NCBI RefSeq assembly: GCF_009906855.1
Contig: NZ_CP047650.1
Location: 4,154,001 to 4,218,000, forward strand
Length of the DNA stretch: 64,000 bases
Source of the DNA: Xylophilus rhododendri
GTDB taxonomy: Bacteria; Pseudomonadota; Gammaproteobacteria; Burkholderiales; Burkholderiaceae_C
Direction: 5' to 3'
Shown piece by piece: positions 58,083 through 64,000 of this stretch. The translations under genes and the position numbers were made by a program. The number at the start of each line of letters is the position of its first letter. Position 1 is the first letter of the stretch. The notes under the pieces were generated by a model. It did no database searches. It had not been told where the DNA came from and was given only the letters and a program-made list of their open reading frames with translations.

Positions 58083-59185
58083 GCTTGTTTCTCGAAGTCG
58101 CGCATGTAGTCGACGAGTGCCTGGACACCCTCGATCGGCATGGCGTTGTAGATGCTGGCGCGCATGCCGCCCACCGACTTGTGGCCCTTGAGCTGCAGCA
58201 GTCCACGCGCCTTGGCGCCGGCCAGGAAGGCCTCGTTGCGGCTCTCGTCGCGCAGCATGAACGGGACGTTCATGCGCGAGCGCGCGGCCTTGTCGACCGG
58301 GTTGGTGTAGAGCTGCGAGCCGTCGATGTAGTCGTACAGCAGACTGGCCTTGGCGATGTTGCGGGCCTCGATCGCGGCCACGCCGCTGAGGCTGCCTTCG
58401 GTCTGGCGGCGCAGCCAGGCGAAGGTCAGGCCCGCGATGTAGATGCCCCAGGTCGGCGGCGTGTTGAACATCGATTCGTTGTCGGCCACGATCTTGTAGT
58501 CGAAGGCGCTGGGGCAGATCGGCAGGGCGTGGCCCAGCAGGTCCTCGCGCACGACGACCAGCGTGAGGCCGGCCGGGCCCAGGTTCTTCTGGGCGCCGCC
58601 GAAGGCCAGGCCGACCTTGCTCCAGTCCACCGGGCGCGAGGCCACGTGAGAGGAGAAGTCGATCACCAGCGGCGCATCGCTGCCGAGCGCGGCCAGGTCG
58701 GGCAACTGCTGGAATTCGACGCCGTGGATGGTCTCGTTGCTGCAGATGTGCACGTAGCTGGCGCCGCGGCTGAGCTTCCAGCCGGCCGGGTCGGGGATGC
58801 CGTGGAAGCCGTCCGCCTCGCTGCTGGCCACCACGTTGACGGCGCTGGCGTACTTGCGGGCTTCCTTCTGCGACTTCTGGCTCCAGCTGCCGGTGAGCAC
58901 CATGTCGACCGTGGCGGCGCGCGACAGGTTCAGTGGCACGATGGCGTTCTCGGCCAGGCCGCCGCCCTGCATGAAGAGGATCTTGAAGTTGCTCGGCACG
59001 CCCATCAGCGCGCGGAAGTCGGCTTCGGCGTGCTCGTAGATGGAGATGAATTCCTTACCGCGGTGGCTCATCTCCATGACGCTCATGCCGCTGCCGTGCC
59101 AGTCGAGCATTTCGGCCGCGGCCTCGCGCAGAACGTCTTCGGGGATGGCGGCGGGGCCGGCGGAAAAGTTATAGGGACGGGTCAT
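58079..59185 (-). CDS. serC: Phosphoserine aminotransferase
   Basis: PLP-dependent enzyme of 368 residues in serine and pyridoxal phosphate synthesis. The start [19 protein letters not shown] and the PLP-lysine region [18 protein letters not shown] are characteristic. It lies 91 bp after gyrA and overlaps pheA by 4 bp, so it may open the aromatic amino acid operon. No odd features. Confidence 0.96.
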   Translation of the reverse strand: MTRPYNFSAGPAAIPEDVLREAAAEMLDWHGSGMSVMEMSHRGKEFISIYEHAEADFRALMGVPSNFKILFMQGGGLAENAIVPLNLSRAATVDMVLTGSWSQKSQKEARKYASAVNVVASSEADGFHGIPDPAGWKLSRGASYVHICSNETIHGVEFQQLPDLAALGSDAPLVIDFSSHVASRPVDWSKVGLAFGGAQKNLGPAGLTLVVVREDLLGHALPICPSAFDYKIVADNESMFNTPPTWGIYIAGLTFAWLRRQTEGSLSGVAAIEARNIAKASLLYDYIDGSQLYTNPVDKAARSRMNVPFMLRDESRNEAFLAGAKARGLLQLKGHKSVGGMRASIYNAMPIEGVQALVDYMRDFEKQA

Positions 59186-59276
59186 CGGTGCGGTCCGGAA
59201 AATGCGCCGCCGGCAGCGGGTGGGGCAACGCGAGAGATAAGGGCGGGACCGGCGCCGCCAGGGGCGCCGGCGCGCT

Positions 59277-61961
<2,685 letters not shown>

Positions 61962-62079
61962 ATATGTGCAGTGCGAACAGACGAGCGGAAAACCTTTGAT
62001 TTTACGGTCAAGTCGGCTTGTAGCAAGCAAGCAACAGCACGGGGGAAATGCGCTGCAGTCCTACGGCAGGCGTACCGTT

Positions 62080-62113
62080 TTGGCAACGACTTGGAAGACC
62101 GCTATGGCACAAT
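62080..62113 (+). promoter_or_regulatory. Possible sigma-70 promoter for ompA
   Basis: TTGGCA at 62080-62085, 17 bp, then TATGGC at 62103-62108; an alternative -10, CACAAT, lies at 62108-62113. This leaves a leader of about 80 nt before the ompA ATG. The -10 matches are weak, so the exact start is uncertain. Confidence 0.35.
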
Positions 62114-62195
62114 CTTTTTCAGCGTTTTTGGTGATGGTCACTGATAACGTACAGGATCGCAGCGCGGCTGCGGCTTTTTCCCCAAGAGGAGAACC

Positions 62196-62861
62196 ATGAA
62201 GAAACTCAACAAAGTGGCGATGTTGTTTGCAGTCGCTGCGGTCGCCTCCACCGCTGGCGCTCAGACCACTGTGAATGCTGCCAACGGCGGCAACGTCGTC
62301 GACAACTGGAAGAACGGCACCGGCGAACTCGTCTGGAAGAACGGCACGAACGAGCTGTGCTGGCGTGATGCCAGCTGGACGCCCGCCACCGCTGCTGCTG
62401 GTTGCGACGGTGCCCTGGTGCCTGCTGCCGCTCCGGTTGCTCCTCCTGCCGTCCGTCCGGCTCCTCCGGTCGCTCCCGTGGCTCCGGTTCCGGCTGCTGC
62501 CACCTCCAGCAAGGTCACCTTCGCTGCCGACGCCTTCTTCGACTTCGACAAGTCGGTTCTGAAGCCCGAAGGCAAGGCCAAGCTCGACGAGCTGGTCGGC
62601 AAGACCAAGGACATCAACCTGGAAGTCATCATCGCCGTGGGTCACACCGACTCCGTGGGCACCGATGCATACAACCAGAAGCTGTCGGTTCGCCGCGCTG
62701 AAGCCGTCAAGGCCTATCTCGTGTCCAAGGGCATCGAGAAGAACCGCGTCTACACCGAAGGCAAGGGCGAGAAGCAGCCGGTCGCGGACAACAAGACCGC
62801 CGCTGGCCGCGCCAAGAACCGCCGCGTGGAAATCGAAGTGGTCGGTACCCGCGCCAAGTAA
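62196..62861 (+). CDS. ompA: OmpA-family outer-membrane / peptidoglycan-binding protein
   Basis: A 221-residue exported protein. A Sec signal ends at AGA-Q. A short N-terminal segment with two cysteines (ELCWRDASW and AGCDGA) is followed by a Pro/Ala/Val linker (about 75-105) and a C-terminal OmpA domain (about 110-215) with FFDFDKSVLKPEGK, GHTDSVGTDAYNQKLSVRRA and GRAKNRRVEIE that binds murein. There is no eight-stranded barrel, as in related betaproteobacterial proteins. GAGGAG precedes the ATG. Codon use is biased to abundant codons, suggesting high expression. Confidence 0.93.
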   Translation: MKKLNKVAMLFAVAAVASTAGAQTTVNAANGGNVVDNWKNGTGELVWKNGTNELCWRDASWTPATAAAGCDGALVPAAAPVAPPAVRPAPPVAPVAPVPAAATSSKVTFAADAFFDFDKSVLKPEGKAKLDELVGKTKDINLEVIIAVGHTDSVGTDAYNQKLSVRRAEAVKAYLVSKGIEKNRVYTEGKGEKQPVADNKTAAGRAKNRRVEIEVVGTRAK

Positions 62862-62880
62862 TCCTTCATCGGATTTTGGA

Positions 62881-62918
62881 AAAAGGCCCGCAGGCTCGCC
62901 CTGCGGGCCTTTTCTTTT
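62881..62918 (+). terminator. Intrinsic terminator after ompA
   Basis: A perfect 10 bp stem (GGCCCGCAGG at 62885-62894, CCTGCGGGCC at 62900-62909) with loop CTCGC, flanked by A5 before and TTTTCTTTT after. It sits 20 bp past the ompA stop and before ubiG. Confidence 0.93.
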
Positions 62919-62939
62919 GGCACGTGGGAAAATAGCCGA

Positions 62940-63665
62940 ATGCAAGAAACTTTGAATGCAGACCCGGCCGAGCTGGCCAAGTTCTCCGAATTGGCGCATC
63001 GCTGGTGGGATGCGGATGGCGAATTCAAACCGCTTCACCAGATCAATCCGCTGCGGCTGGGCTGGATCGACGGCCAGGCGCCGTTGAAAGGCCGCAAGGT
63101 GGTGGACGTGGGTTGCGGCGGCGGCATCCTGGCCGATGCGATGGCGCGCCGCGGTGCCGATGTGCTGGGCGTGGATCTGGCCGACAAGTCGCTGAAGGTC
63201 GCGCGCCTGCATGCGCTGGAGGCGGGCACGCCCGGCGTGCAGTACCGCAAGGTCAGCGCCGAAGCGCTGGCGGCCGAGCAGTCAGCCGCCTTCGATGTCG
63301 TGACCTGCATGGAAATGCTCGAACACGTGCCGGATCCGGCCTCGGTGGTGCGTGCATGCGCCACCATGGTCAAGCCCGGCGGCTGGGTGTTCTTCTCGAC
63401 CATCAACCGCAACGCCAAGTCATTCCTCATGGCGATCGTGGGCGCGGAGTACGTGATGCGCATGCTGCCCCGTGGCACCCATGAATACGCACGCATGATC
63501 CGGCCGAGCGAGCTCGCCGCTTTCTGCCGCGCGGCGGGGCTGGAGCTGCAGGGCTCGCGCGGACTCGAGTACAACCCGCTCAACCGCCGCTACAGCCTGA
63601 CGGCCGACACTGGCGTCAACTACATGATCGCCACCCGCCGTGCCGGCGGCCAGCAGGGGGTCTGA
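62940..63665 (+). CDS. ubiG: Ubiquinone biosynthesis O-methyltransferase
   Basis: SAM-dependent enzyme of 241 residues acting at two O-methylation steps of ubiquinone synthesis. The N-terminus ([21 protein letters not shown]) is diagnostic for UbiG, and motif I is [19 protein letters not shown]. It starts 22 bp after the ompA terminator and stops one base before the gph start, so the two are an operon. Confidence 0.96.
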   Translation: MQETLNADPAELAKFSELAHRWWDADGEFKPLHQINPLRLGWIDGQAPLKGRKVVDVGCGGGILADAMARRGADVLGVDLADKSLKVARLHALEAGTPGVQYRKVSAEALAAEQSAAFDVVTCMEMLEHVPDPASVVRACATMVKPGGWVFFSTINRNAKSFLMAIVGAEYVMRMLPRGTHEYARMIRPSELAAFCRAAGLELQGSRGLEYNPLNRRYSLTADTGVNYMIATRRAGGQQGV

Positions 63666-63666
63666 G

Positions 63667-64000
63667 ATGTTCGGCAATCTCCATGCCGTGCTGTTCGACC
63701 TGGACGGTACCTTGATCGACAGCGCGCCCGACCTCGGTGGCGCCGCCGATGCCATGCGCCTGGCACGCGGCCTGCCCTCCCTGCCGCTCGATCGCTACCG
63801 TCCGATGTGCGGCGCGGGCGCCCGCGGCATGCTGGCCGTGGCCTTCGGCATGGCGCCGGAGCATGCGGATTTCGCCACCATGCGTGAGGAGTTCTTCCAG
63901 CGCTACGAGCAGCGCATGACCGAGAACACGCAGATCTTCGACGGCGTGGCCGAGATGGTCGAGGCACTGGCACAGCGCGGCCTGGCCTGGGGCATCGTGA
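63667..64000 (+). CDS. gph: Phosphoglycolate phosphatase (partial, runs off right edge)
   Basis: HAD-superfamily phosphatase; only the first 111 residues are in the window. The nucleophile motif FDLDGTLIDSAPDLGGA opens the protein and the cap helices follow (GAGARGMLAVAFG). It removes phosphate from 2-phosphoglycolate produced by DNA repair. Its position directly after ubiG, one base after the stop, is the standard betaproteobacterial and enterobacterial arrangement, which supports the name. Other HAD phosphatases are the alternative. Confidence 0.9.
   Translation, partial: MFGNLHAVLFDLDGTLIDSAPDLGGAADAMRLARGLPSLPLDRYRPMCGAGARGMLAVAFGMAPEHADFATMREEFFQRYEQRMTENTQIFDGVAEMVEALAQRGLAWGIV

Noticed and set aside
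61962-62195. Regulatory RNA or small gene in the gyrA-ompA gap
   Set aside because: No open frame with start signals or strong hairpin other than promoter-like words was seen.

Overview
The window is a high-GC chromosomal segment from a betaproteobacterium. The serC-pheA-tyrA-aroA/cmk-rpsA-ihfB-lapAB cluster beside gyrA, the aroA-cmk gene fusion, the tripartite-tricarboxylate (Bug) receptor, and the adjoining ompA-ubiG-gph cluster all point to Comamonadaceae. Five perfect plant-inducible-promoter (PIP) boxes suggest a plant- or host-associated member with a Hrp-type type III secretion system (Acidovorax/Xylophilus-like). That last step is inference, because no secretion apparatus gene lies in the window. 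No rRNA, tRNA, CRISPR array or transposase was seen.

Layout. 1-4.2 kb (minus strand): a light-sensing cassette of bacteriophytochrome kinase, single-domain response regulator and hybrid kinase (cut by the left edge). 4.3-9.2 kb: alcohol dehydrogenase, Tat-exported esterase, NlpC/P60 lipoprotein, small secreted protein and a PIP-box metallopeptidase. 9.1-16.3 kb: Bug receptor, LOG-family protein, a PIP-box membrane-type protein, an MFS exporter, a PIP-box amidohydrolase and a LysR regulator. 16.4-20.1 kb: a fused 5-oxoprolinase/hydantoinase carrying a frameshift. 20.16-20.78 kb: a long inverted repeat. 20.8-28.1 kb: split chromate transporter, periplasmic glucan protein OpgD, PAP2 phosphatase, small lipoprotein and an EAL-CBS-GGDEF protein. 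28.2-36.6 kb (minus strand): amidase with peptide-type binding protein, osmoprotectant binding/permease fusion, DedA, cardiolipin synthase, FAD oxidoreductase and DUF2069. 36.6-39.9 kb: YihY-type membrane protein and a CBS protein flanked by two paralogous PIP-box genes. 40.1-41.2 kb: aroC, also with a frameshift. 41.3-47.5 kb: a six-gene Mrp cation/proton antiporter operon. 47.7-64 kb: TPR O-GlcNAc-transferase-like protein, then the conserved housekeeping block lapB to gyrA (minus strand) and ompA, ubiG, gph (plus strand).

The most notable system is the set of five genes, at 7.8, 11.2, 13.9, 38.6 and 39.9 kb, each preceded by a perfect TTCGB-N15-TTCGB box with a -10-like hexamer 30-31 bp further on. 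None has an obvious housekeeping role and none has a Sec signal. One has a gluzincin-type zinc motif, one is an amidohydrolase with a disordered leader, one is rich in hydrophobic segments, and two are diverged paralogues ending in a C-terminal cysteine. I read them as a dispersed HrpX/HrpB-type regulon of candidate type III effectors.

Two genes, the oxoprolinase and aroC, are broken by what looks like one missing G in a run of six Gs. Both breaks lie close to convergent gene ends that carry a shared repeat, and sequencing error should be excluded first.
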